DNA of 48,335 nucleotides, taken from assembly GCA_023393475.1 (NCBI GenBank), contig JAEWLC010000051.1, forward strand, positions 1 through 48,335, given 5' to 3'. The notes below the pieces were generated by a model, which had not been told where the DNA came from, searched no databases, and saw only the letters and a program-made list of their open reading frames with translations. Of this stretch, positions 6,906 through 14,157 are shown piece by piece (position 1 is the stretch's first letter; each line of letters begins with the position of its first letter). A program made the translations under genes and the position numbers. Origin of the DNA: Pseudomonadota bacterium (GTDB taxonomy: Bacteria; Pseudomonadota; Alphaproteobacteria; Rhizobiales; Devosiaceae).

Positions 6906-8438
6906 ATGAGCCAGCAAGTCACGTTTGGGCAGTTCGCATTCGACCGTGCGAAACGGACGCTGTGGTCGAATAGCGCGCTGGTGCCGTTGGGTAGTCACGG
7001 CGCAGCGCTGCTCGAAGCTCTGCTCGACGCCGAAGACGGCGTCGTGACCAAGACAGAGCTGATCGACAGGGCATGGCCGGGGCGGATTGTCGAAGACGGC
7101 AACCTCGCCGTACAAATCTCGGGCCTTCGAAAAACACTGGGACTTCATCCCAGTGGACAGGAATGGATCATCACCGTGCCGCGGGTCGGGTACCGCTTCC
7201 TGCAGGAAGGGGACGTTGGGGCCATGCCTCTGGTAAGGCCGTCCATAGCAGTGCTCCCGTTTGCCAACCTCGGTGGCAATCCGGCCGACGACTATTTCGC
7301 CGATGGCCTGGTCGAGGACCTGATCATCGCGCTGTCGAGATTCCGGACATTTGCAGTCGTCACGCGGCACGCATCGTTCGTCTACAAGAACCGCCGGGTC
7401 GACACCCGGAAGGCCGCGGCCGAACTGGGCGTTCGCTACGCGCTCGAAGGCAGCGTGAGGCGCAGCGATCGCCGGGTTCGCGTGACGGCGCAGCTGATCG
7501 AGGCCTCCAGCGGTGCAAGCCTCTGGGCCGAGAGACTGGAGGGCAAGGTCGAGGACATCTTCGATTTCCAGGACCAGATAACCGAACGGGTCATCGGCTT
7601 CGTGGAGCCGCAGATTCGCAAGGCGGAGATCGTCAGGTCACGGCGCAAGCGTGCCGAGAACCTCGATGCCTATGACCTATACCTGCAGGCGCTGCCGCTG
7701 ATCCAGAGCGCGAATATCGCCGGCTACAGCGTCGCGATCGAGCTGCTGAACCGAGCGATCGAGCTTGATCCTGCCTTTGCGCCGGTACTGGCGCTTGCCT
7801 GCTGGGCGCACGGAAAACGCCACGCGCGTGGCGGTATCGCTCCATCTGGCGTGGACGACCTCCGATCATGCCGCGACTTTGCCGAGCGGGCCTTGGCGGC
7901 CGATAGCGACGATGCGGTGGTGCTGGCAATAGCGGGCTCCGAACTGAGATGCTTCGACAGTGAGAGCGAGCGCGGCTGTGCCCTCGTCGAGCGGGCTTTC
8001 GAACTCAATCCGAACAGCAACCTGGTATCCAACCTTGCCGGTTTTGCGCGGGCCAGCCGCGGCGACTGGGAAGCGGCTATCCAATGCCATCAGCGGGCGC
8101 TGCTGCTCTGCCCAGGGGCGCCCGAACGGTTCTGGAGTCTCACGGGGATCGCCCAGGCCTGCCTTTCGGCACGGCGGCCGGATGAGGCGCTCGAATGGGC
8201 GAGGAAGTCGCTCGATGCCTATGACGGCCTCGATTGGACCTACAGCGTGGCTGCCGCCGCGTACGGCATGACCGGTGATTGGGAAAACGCCCGCCTGGCG
8301 CTCAAGGCCGCGCTGGCACTTCACCCAACCTGGACACCAGGTGACGTGGCCGGACACGCCCCAATGGAAGCCCGAGCACTGCTGATCGAAGGATTTGGCG
8401 ATCTCCAGCGGGAACGGAGCACTCTTCGTCTCGCCTAG
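6906..8438 (+). CDS. Soluble CadC-type transcriptional regulator with TolB-like and TPR domains
   Basis: A 510-residue protein. Residues 1-100 form a winged helix of OmpR/PhoB type (KTELIDRAWPGRIVEDGNLA and ITVPRVGYRF). Residues about 112-215 form a TolB-N/adenylate-cyclase-associated domain (PSIAVLPFANLGGNPADDYF, LEGSVRR, GASLWAERL). From about 240 to the end TPR-like helical pairs follow. Unlike E. coli CadC, no membrane span lies between the DNA-binding and sensor parts, so it should be cytoplasmic. ATG 6906 starts just before the winged helix; the ribosome binding site is weak. The signal is unknown; neighbouring ankyrin and YHS genes are candidate targets. Confidence 0.88.
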   Translation: MSQQVTFGQFAFDRAKRTLWSNSALVPLGSHGAALLEALLDAEDGVVTKTELIDRAWPGRIVEDGNLAVQISGLRKTLGLHPSGQEWIITVPRVGYRFLQEGDVGAMPLVRPSIAVLPFANLGGNPADDYFADGLVEDLIIALSRFRTFAVVTRHASFVYKNRRVDTRKAAAELGVRYALEGSVRRSDRRVRVTAQLIEASSGASLWAERLEGKVEDIFDFQDQITERVIGFVEPQIRKAEIVRSRRKRAENLDAYDLYLQALPLIQSANIAGYSVAIELLNRAIELDPAFAPVLALACWAHGKRHARGGIAPSGVDDLRSCRDFAERALAADSDDAVVLAIAGSELRCFDSESERGCALVERAFELNPNSNLVSNLAGFARASRGDWEAAIQCHQRALLLCPGAPERFWSLTGIAQACLSARRPDEALEWARKSLDAYDGLDWTYSVAAAAYGMTGDWENARLALKAALALHPTWTPGDVAGHAPMEARALLIEGFGDLQRERSTLRLA

Positions 8439-8513
8439 GTTGCCGATGGCGAGGTGGTGCAGGGCTGTTCTGTGCGTACGCCCCTGCCCTGTCATCGTAG
8501 TGGGACAGGACGC

Positions 8514-10043
8514 CTAAACATGCAGCCCGGCCTTCCGCGCGCCTTCAAGGACCAACTGCATCTGCCTTGGCTGGACAGCGGTCCTTCTGAGCCGCTCTTC
8601 CATGACATATCTCGGACTGATCGCTATCAGCTCGGCCCAGACACGCCGTGCATCCACCACCTTGCCGAGATGGCCGAGGGCCGAGGCGAGGTATCCGCGA
8701 GATGTGTCGGTGTCGGGCATCAAGAGTATGCGCTCCCGGAACAGAGCAACGGCCGTCTCGTAGCGGCCTGCGTAGAAGTAGGCGCGGCCGAGAAACTGGA
8801 GATAGAGCAAGGTCCGGCTCAGTGACGGGTCAAGGCGCATACACCGCTCAAAGTGAGGGATGGCGTCGAGCGGCAAGTCATTCACGAGGCAAAGATGACC
8901 CTGCAGGTCACTCGCTATCCCCGCATCGGGGTTGAGCGCGATTGCGATCGCCGCCTCGCGACGAAACCGATCGAAGTCGCCGGCAAACATTGCCGTCAGC
9001 GCCACAACGAAGTGACCGAACGCGTGTACCGGTGCGAGTTCGACCATCTTGTCCCCCAGGCGCTGCGCGTCACTGAGCGCGCGATCGGAATCTTCGGTCC
9101 AGCGGTTCAGGTAGTTCAAATTCTGAACGATCGCGAGCTCGCCCAGCGCATCCACATAAGATGGATCGCGCTCGATTGCCCCCCGGAGATAGTGGGTCGC
9201 ACGCTTGTACACGTCGAGGTTCTGGGTAGGCCCATTGAAGATTACACGCCCTCGCATCAGCAGATCCAACGCCTCGATGTCGTTGGTTCCGCCTTCGGTC
9301 GCCTTTTCTGTCTGGGCCGGCGTGAGCTTCAGCTTTAGGGCACTGACGATCTGTCTGGTTACTTCGTCCTGAATAGCGAAGACGTCGGCCATTTCGCGGT
9401 CAAATGTTTCTGCCCAGACGTGCGCACCGTTTCCCGCATCGGCAAGCTGCACGCTCATGCGCAACCGGTTGCCGCCACGGCGCACGCTGCCCGACAGCAC
9501 GTAGCGCACGTCGAGATCGGCGCCGACCTTGCGTATGTCGACATCGCTACCCCGGTAGGCAAAGCTCGAATTGCGCGCCATCACCAGCAACCCCGGGAGC
9601 TTGCCAAGCGCGACAATGATCTCCTCGGCGAGCCCGTCGGCAAAGAACACTTGCTCCGGATCGCTGCTGAGGTTCACGAAGGGCAGCACGGCAATGGAGG
9701 GGTGTTCCTGAGCGTGGGGCGTCGGCCCCGGCATTGACCGGGAGGCGAAGCGATAGCCAACCCTTGGCACGGTCAGGATCCATTCGCCCCCAGCTGGGGA
9801 TGGACCAAGTGCCCGGCGGAGCGCTGCGACCTGCACAGACAGGTTGCTCTCCTCGATCGCGGCGCCGTCCCAGACAGCGTCCATCAGCTCGGTCTTGGTC
9901 AGTACCTCTCCCGGGCGCCTGAACAAGGTCGCCAGCAGGGCGACGCCCCGCTGGCCAATCGGCAAGGGCTCGCCATGCCTCGTGGCCACTTTGGCGACCA
10001 GGTCGACTGCAAACGGCCCACAGATGATCCGCTGGTCCGACAT
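8514..10043 (-). CDS. Soluble CadC-type transcriptional regulator with TolB-like and TPR domains (third copy)
   Basis: A 509-residue paralogue of the protein encoded at 6906-8438. It has the winged helix at about 5-98 (KTELMDAVWDGAAIEESNLS, ILTVPRVGYRF), the TolB-like domain at about 115-215 (PSIAVLPFVNLSSDPEQVFF, YRGSDVDIRKVGADLDVRYV, LSGSVRR) and TPR repeats from about 255 on. No membrane segment is seen. It converges with the second copy (75 bases between stops) and is divergent from the small membrane protein at 10165. Ligand and targets are unknown; the family often senses stress or small molecules through the TPR part. Confidence 0.88.
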   Translation of the reverse strand: MSDQRIICGPFAVDLVAKVATRHGEPLPIGQRGVALLATLFRRPGEVLTKTELMDAVWDGAAIEESNLSVQVAALRRALGPSPAGGEWILTVPRVGYRFASRSMPGPTPHAQEHPSIAVLPFVNLSSDPEQVFFADGLAEEIIVALGKLPGLLVMARNSSFAYRGSDVDIRKVGADLDVRYVLSGSVRRGGNRLRMSVQLADAGNGAHVWAETFDREMADVFAIQDEVTRQIVSALKLKLTPAQTEKATEGGTNDIEALDLLMRGRVIFNGPTQNLDVYKRATHYLRGAIERDPSYVDALGELAIVQNLNYLNRWTEDSDRALSDAQRLGDKMVELAPVHAFGHFVVALTAMFAGDFDRFRREAAIAIALNPDAGIASDLQGHLCLVNDLPLDAIPHFERCMRLDPSLSRTLLYLQFLGRAYFYAGRYETAVALFRERILLMPDTDTSRGYLASALGHLGKVVDARRVWAELIAISPRYVMEERLRRTAVQPRQMQLVLEGARKAGLHV

Positions 10044-10164
10044 GTACCCTGCCCCGCAACGGCTTTGGAACTATTCGGCGCCTTTTCGGCGCGTCTTCAA
10101 TACTCCCGGCCGACGTCCGGTCAATCCTGCTGTTGTCGATCAAGAGCAGAGGAGGACCCGACAC

Positions 10165-10350
10165 ATGTACTTCTATCACGAGCACTACCACGACGCCTAC
10201 GCCGCGGCCGGGGAAGACTTGGGATCACAAGACGGGAGCGACGCCGGGCGGACCTATGAGCCCATCCGGATACCCGCGATCATCAACTGGTGTGTCGCCG
10301 TGAGCGTCGCTCTGCTGGTGATCGTGGCTGCTCTCCAATGGCTTGCGTGA
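10165..10350 (+). CDS. Small His/Tyr-rich single-span membrane protein
   Basis: A 61-residue protein. The N-terminus is unusually rich in Tyr and His (MYFYHEHYHDAY), followed by an acidic linker and one hydrophobic C-terminal helix (about residues 43-60). The His cluster could bind metal, but this is inference. AGGAGG lies about nine bases before ATG 10165, giving good support for translation. It ends 11 bases before the ChaC gene, so the two are probably cotranscribed. No family was recognised. Confidence 0.65.
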   Translation: MYFYHEHYHDAYAAAGEDLGSQDGSDAGRTYEPIRIPAIINWCVAVSVALLVIVAALQWLA

Positions 10351-10361
10351 GGGAGGCAGAG

Positions 10362-11075
10362 ATGACGCTTCGCATCAGGACAATGCGGTTGACGGAGTCC
10401 CACCTGGCTCTTCTCCCGGCCCGCATTGAGAGTCCGGAGTTCGCACCGACAGACCGTGCACTCACGCCCGACAGCTACTATTCGGCAACCACCGAGGACC
10501 TGATCCGTGCAGTCCCCGACGGTGAAGACATATGGCTCTTCGCCTGCGGCTCGCTCATCTGGAACAAGCGCTTCACCCACGTCGAAGAGCGGCCGGGTGT
10601 GGTCCGCGGTTGGCATCGCGATTTCTGTCTCGGTCCTGACACGCGTCTCCGGGGCAACCCACAAGCGCCGGGATACATGCTGTCGCTTGATCGAGGCGGA
10701 CAGTGCAAGGGCATGGTCTATCGCCTTCCCCGGGAGGGTATTGCCGCCAACATCGAGGGATTGCTTCGCAAGGAGCCGCCGTTTCCGCCGCGCTGGCTGA
10801 CGGTCGCCACCTCGTTGGGCAAGGTCCGTGCCTTTGCGTTCACGCACCCCGGAAAGCATGTTGAATACGGCGGCGACCTTTCCGACGAGGCAATAGCCGA
10901 CGCCATTGCCAGAGCGGTCGGTGTCGTCGGCTCGATGGCGCAGTACGTCTATTACACGGTGCTGCATCTCGAGCGGCTGGGACTGTGTGACGAGCGGCTG
11001 TGGCGAATGCAAGAAATGGTGGCCGAGCGGATCGAGCAGGCCTCACCCGGGCAGGTACGTATGGCCAGGCCGTGA
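10362..11075 (+). CDS. ChaC-family gamma-glutamylcyclotransferase (first paralogue)
   Basis: A 237-residue ChaC-like protein. ChaC enzymes cleave glutathione to 5-oxoproline and Cys-Gly in the cytosol. Visible family signatures are WLFACGSLIWN (residues 58-68), RGWHRDFC, LDRGGQCKGMVYRLP and the YVYYTVLHLERLGL tail. The usual FAYGSL(I/M)W motif has Tyr replaced by Cys at residue 62, unlike the second paralogue at 16677. The first 50 residues extend beyond the catalytic core. GGGAGG precedes ATG 10362. It is likely in an operon with the small membrane protein upstream. Confidence 0.88.
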   Translation: MTLRIRTMRLTESHLALLPARIESPEFAPTDRALTPDSYYSATTEDLIRAVPDGEDIWLFACGSLIWNKRFTHVEERPGVVRGWHRDFCLGPDTRLRGNPQAPGYMLSLDRGGQCKGMVYRLPREGIAANIEGLLRKEPPFPPRWLTVATSLGKVRAFAFTHPGKHVEYGGDLSDEAIADAIARAVGVVGSMAQYVYYTVLHLERLGLCDERLWRMQEMVAERIEQASPGQVRMARP

Positions 11076-11122
11076 GGCTGACGAACCAGAAGCGTTCGTA
11101 GTCGGGTCGATGCTGGACGAAA

Positions 11123-11233
11123 CTAAGCGTCCGGGGCGCTGAGCAGCTTGGCGGGAGCCAGCGTGGGGGTGGCGATGCCGGACGCCAGCAGCATTCCGAG
11201 TGCAAGACCTATCGCGATACGCGAGAGGTACAT
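11123..11233 (-). CDS. Possible 36-aa exported or membrane peptide after the sigma gene
   Basis: A short frame encoding a signal-peptide-like N-terminus (MYLSRIAIGLALGMLLASGI) and a short tail ending LLSAPDA. It starts seven bases after the ECF sigma stop on the same strand, so translational coupling is possible. No strong ribosome binding site is present. It may be a secreted micropeptide, a membrane regulator of the sigma factor, or chance. Confidence 0.35.
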   Translation of the reverse strand: MYLSRIAIGLALGMLLASGIATPTLAPAKLLSAPDA

Positions 11234-11240
11234 GGACCTA

Positions 11241-11939
11241 TCATTGGGCCGTGCGCAGGCTTTGAAGGACGCGGTCGGCCATATGCACGCAGCGCTCGCC
11301 GTCGAACGGGAACAACGCGGCGAACTCGCCCTTCAGCCGATCCTCGATGGCTGAACGCATCAGGCGGCGGGCGCGGTGGAGCCTGGTTTTGATGGTCTCC
11401 GGCTTCACATCGAGGACGGCAGCCGCCTCCTCGATGCTGAGGCCCTCGACATCGCGCAGCACGAACACGGCGCGGAACGTATCCGGCAGGGCATCGACCG
11501 CCTGCTCCAGGAAGTGCCGCACCTCTTGGCGTGCCATTTCGGTCTCCGGATCGAGCTGCGGGTTGATGAGGGGAAACTGGATGATCTGGGCGCTGCGGCC
11601 CTGTTCGACCTCCACCTGTTCGAGGCCGGTGGACGGTCGGCGTTGTCGCAGCCGGGACGTCGCCTCGTTGATGGTGATGCGGGTGAGCCAGGTCGAAAGC
11701 GCGGCGTCGCCGCGGAAGTTCGCGAGGTGAATGAAGGCGCTGACATAGCTCGCCTGCACCACATCCTCGGCTTCGGCATCGTTGTGGACGATGGCGCGGG
11801 CGACGCGGAACAGCCGCTGGTTGTGGCGGCGCACCAGCGTACGGATGGCGCCTTCGTCGCCGGTTCGCGCGAGCGCCACGAGTGCCGCGTCCGGGCTGAG
11901 CGTGAGGTCGGGCAGCGCGATGGGCTGGGTGGTTGTCAT
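11241..11939 (-). CDS. ECF-type RNA polymerase sigma factor
   Basis: A 232-residue sigma-70 family factor of the extracytoplasmic-function group. Region 2 lies at about residues 24-92 (LVRRHNQRLFRVARAIVHN, AEDVVQASYVSAF, LSTWLTRITINEA). Region 4 lies at about 142-195 (LPDTFRAVFVLRDVEGLSIE, VLDVKPETIKTRLHRARRL). A C-terminal tail containing FPFDGERCVHMADRVLQSL extends beyond region 4. It directs RNA polymerase to stress promoters. It follows DUF4142 and cupredoxin genes on the same strand; no anti-sigma gene is recognisable nearby. Confidence 0.93.
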   Translation of the reverse strand: MTTTQPIALPDLTLSPDAALVALARTGDEGAIRTLVRRHNQRLFRVARAIVHNDAEAEDVVQASYVSAFIHLANFRGDAALSTWLTRITINEATSRLRQRRPSTGLEQVEVEQGRSAQIIQFPLINPQLDPETEMARQEVRHFLEQAVDALPDTFRAVFVLRDVEGLSIEEAAAVLDVKPETIKTRLHRARRLMRSAIEDRLKGEFAALFPFDGERCVHMADRVLQSLRTAQ

Positions 11940-12015
11940 GATGGGCTACTCTAGGCCCTGCGGCCGATGGAGGGAACGAACGGACGGCACGGAAGGTCCG
12001 GCGCCGTCCCGTTGA

Positions 12016-12333
12016 TCAGGGTGAGATCACAAGGGTCCCGGTCATCCCGGGGTGAAACTTGCAGAAGAAGTCGATGCTGCCGGCCGGTCCCACCACCATC
12101 TTGACCTCGGCCTTCGGCGGCAGGTCGATGTCAAAACTCTTGTCGCGGGCGGTGGCGGTGTGGCGGAAAATGTCATGGTTCTGCCAGGTGATGCTATCGC
12201 CCGGATGGAGTTCGGCCGGGACGGGGCCGAACTTCATCTTGTCGAGGACGACCGTATAATCGGCCGCGTAGGCCGGCATGATCGTGATAAGGGTGATGGC
12301 GCTCCAGAGCGCCAGCTTGGCTAGGGTGCGCAT
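12016..12333 (-). CDS. Exported cupredoxin (plastocyanin/amicyanin-like)
   Basis: A 105-residue protein with a signal peptide (about 1-24) and a compact cupredoxin fold. The type 1 copper ligands are all visible: His58 in FRHTA, then Cys91, His94 and Met97 in FCKFHPGMTG. It would act as a small periplasmic electron carrier or copper-binding protein. It starts six bases downstream of the DUF4142 gene and precedes the ECF sigma gene, forming a likely operon. The partner enzyme is not in this window. Confidence 0.92.
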   Translation of the reverse strand: MRTLAKLALWSAITLITIMPAYAADYTVVLDKMKFGPVPAELHPGDSITWQNHDIFRHTATARDKSFDIDLPPKAEVKMVVGPAGSIDFFCKFHPGMTGTLVISP

Positions 12334-12338
12334 GGCGG

Positions 12339-12860
12339 CTACTGGAACTTCGCCGCGACCATTTCGGCGTGCTTCTCGTGCTCGGTGAAGAGCGTCAGCC
12401 CGGTTTCGAGCAGCGCCTTCAGTTCGGCATTCTGGGCCGAGGGGATGAGCAGCGTGCTCAGCGCGCCGTTGACCGCCTTGTGGTAGGCGACCTCGTTGTC
12501 GATATAGGCCTTGTCGAAGGCGGCGCCCTCGAGCTTGTCGAGTTCGGCCAGCTTGTCGGCGGCGGCTTTGCTCAGCGCCTGGCTGGTCGGGTTGTCCTCG
12601 GGCGTGACGCCAAGCTTGGTCACCAGCGCGACGGCCTGGTCGTTCACCGCCTTGTGGTCGGCAGCCATCAGGTTGGCGAAATCGATGATCTCCTGGTTCT
12701 TGCTCTTATTGATCGCCTGCTCAGCGGCGGCGATATCGAGCTGGCCAGCGGTGTAGGCGATGTGAGCGATCTGCGGGTCGCTCGGCACAGTCTGGGCGAC
12801 GCTGGCGCCGGTCATGGCGAAAGCCAGTGCAGCGGCGGCGATGAGGGTCTTTCCAAGCAT
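12339..12860 (-). CDS. Exported DUF4142 (ferritin-like helical) protein
   Basis: A 173-residue protein with a signal peptide (about 1-22) and a DUF4142 domain, an alpha-helical bundle related to ferritin-like folds. Conserved features include FANLMAADHKAVNDQA, the paired AYHKAVNG segment and a C-terminal FTEHEKHAEMVAAKF. Function is unproven; members are common in stress and metal-related operons. It is the first gene of the minus-strand set DUF4142-cupredoxin-ECF sigma, so its promoter region (12861-13000) probably drives all three. Confidence 0.9.
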   Translation of the reverse strand: MLGKTLIAAAALAFAMTGASVAQTVPSDPQIAHIAYTAGQLDIAAAEQAINKSKNQEIIDFANLMAADHKAVNDQAVALVTKLGVTPEDNPTSQALSKAAADKLAELDKLEGAAFDKAYIDNEVAYHKAVNGALSTLLIPSAQNAELKALLETGLTLFTEHEKHAEMVAAKFQ

Positions 12861-13209
12861 GTCTTCATCCTCTCCATGGACGCTGGGACGGCAGGCGCGC
12901 CATCACAAGCTCGACCAATTGGAGAGTCGCTGCGCCAATAGGTTCCCGAATAATTGGATGCAGTTCTTTTGCGCTCATCCGGCAATAGTGTTTGGAATGG
13001 GGCCCTAGCATCTCCTCGATCGGAGGTGGCGTGACTCGCCATGGTGACCTGCTGGCTGGCATACGTGCTGTTGGGGGACGAGCGCAGGGGCCGGTGGTCG
13101 CTGGATTCGCAGATTCCCTGACTACCGCTCGGGGCAAACGCCTCGCCGGCGCGTCGTTTCGTTCCTTGAAACCCTCCGGGGTCGACGGTCGCCGGATGCG
13201 CCGGCGCGC
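12861..13209. other. Intergenic region: sigma-operon promoter and repeat copy B
   Basis: A 349-base stretch. On the minus strand a GGAAC (12946-12942), typical of ECF -35 elements, lies about 80 bases before the DUF4142 start, but no matching -10 could be fixed. A perfect CCAATTGG palindrome is at 12915-12922. The second copy of the 80-base repeat occupies 13120-13199, ending ten bases from the SDR stop. No gene is supported here. Confidence 0.4.
13120..13199. repeat. 80-bp dispersed repeat, copy B
   Basis: Matches copy A at 140-219 in direct orientation with no gaps and 70 of 80 identical positions by eye. It sits between the SDR stop and the sigma-operon promoter. The left arm of copy A's inverted repeat has no counterpart here, so the conserved unit is the 80 bases themselves. 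Confidence 0.75.
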
Positions 13210-13989
13210 CTATTCCCCGCGCATGAAGCGTGGCGAGCCGGCCATTGCGCCGGTCGTCCCGCCATCCACCACCAGTTCCGTCGCCTGCACGCCCGAGGCC
13301 TCGTCGGAGGCGAGGAACAGCACGGCGTTGGCCACCTCCTCCGCGGTCAGCATGCGGTCGAGCGGGGCCCGTTCGCCGAGGCTCCGGCGCATTTCGGCGG
13401 CGGCCTCCGGGTCGAGCCGGGCCATCGGCCAGCTCGGCGTATCGACGGCGCCGGGCACCACCACGTTGACGCGGATACCGCGCGGCGACAGCTCTGATGC
13501 CATGTGCCGCGCCATCGCGCCGACTGCCGCCTTGCTCGCGCCGTAGGCGGTCGCGGTCGGCGGGCCCATCGTGGCATAGACCGAGCCGTTGAGGATGATC
13601 GAGGCCCCGTCCCTCAAGTGCGGCAGCGCTGCCTGCACGGTGAAGTAGCTGCTCCCCGCGATGCCGGCGAACACGGCGTCGAAATCGGCGCGTGTGGTGC
13701 TCCCCAGCGCCGTCGTGCGGTAGTGACCGGCATTGGCGAACACCACGTCGATGCCGCCGAGCCGCCGGGCGATATCGCCCGCCACCTCCGCCATCGCCGC
13801 TTCGTCGTCCGCGTCGGCCACGTAGCCGGTGGCGCTGGCACCCAGCGCGGCAAGCGCAGAATCGAGCCGCTCCCGCTCCCGGCCGGTGATCGCCACGGCG
13901 GCGCCTTCGCGGATGAACACGGCCGCCGTCGCCAGCCCGATCCCGCTCGAGCCCCCGGTCACCAATGCCGATTTGCCCTTGAGCCGCAT
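13210..13989 (-). CDS. Short-chain dehydrogenase/reductase (SDR)
   Basis: A 259-residue classical SDR oxidoreductase. The nucleotide-binding motif TGGSSGIG is at residues 11-18, NAG at 86-88, and the catalytic set at Ser136, Tyr149 and Lys153 (YGASK). The C-terminus has the usual ELVVDGG. The start at 13989 is supported by AGGAGG five bases upstream; a longer in-frame start is rejected. The substrate is unknown. It is divergent from the NhaD gene. Confidence 0.92.
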   Translation of the reverse strand: MRLKGKSALVTGGSSGIGLATAAVFIREGAAVAITGRERERLDSALAALGASATGYVADADDEAAMAEVAGDIARRLGGIDVVFANAGHYRTTALGSTTRADFDAVFAGIAGSSYFTVQAALPHLRDGASIILNGSVYATMGPPTATAYGASKAAVGAMARHMASELSPRGIRVNVVVPGAVDTPSWPMARLDPEAAAEMRRSLGERAPLDRMLTAEEVANAVLFLASDEASGVQATELVVDGGTTGAMAGSPRFMRGE

Positions 13990-14157
13990 GGCCGCCTCCT
14001 TGTCCCGCGGCGACGCTAGCACCGCGGGCCAGCCGTGCGAAGCATCCCACCGGCTGGCACCATCCCTGCCGCCATCGCGCCTCCGACGAACAGCTTGTTG
14101 CGCCGCTACCGTTTTTCCGTCGATGATCCACCCGGAGTGGGAAGCGGTGGAGGGAAG

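Noticed and set aside
12942..12946. GGAAC as an ECF promoter for the DUF4142-cupredoxin-sigma operon
   Set aside because: The -35-like pentamer is there, but no convincing -10 at 16-17 bases could be fixed, so I do not list it as a promoter feature.
12812..14131. Minus-strand open frame covering the SDR region
   Set aside because: It is out of frame with the SDR and consists of Arg/Gly-rich text; the SDR frame has all catalytic motifs and a good ribosome binding site.
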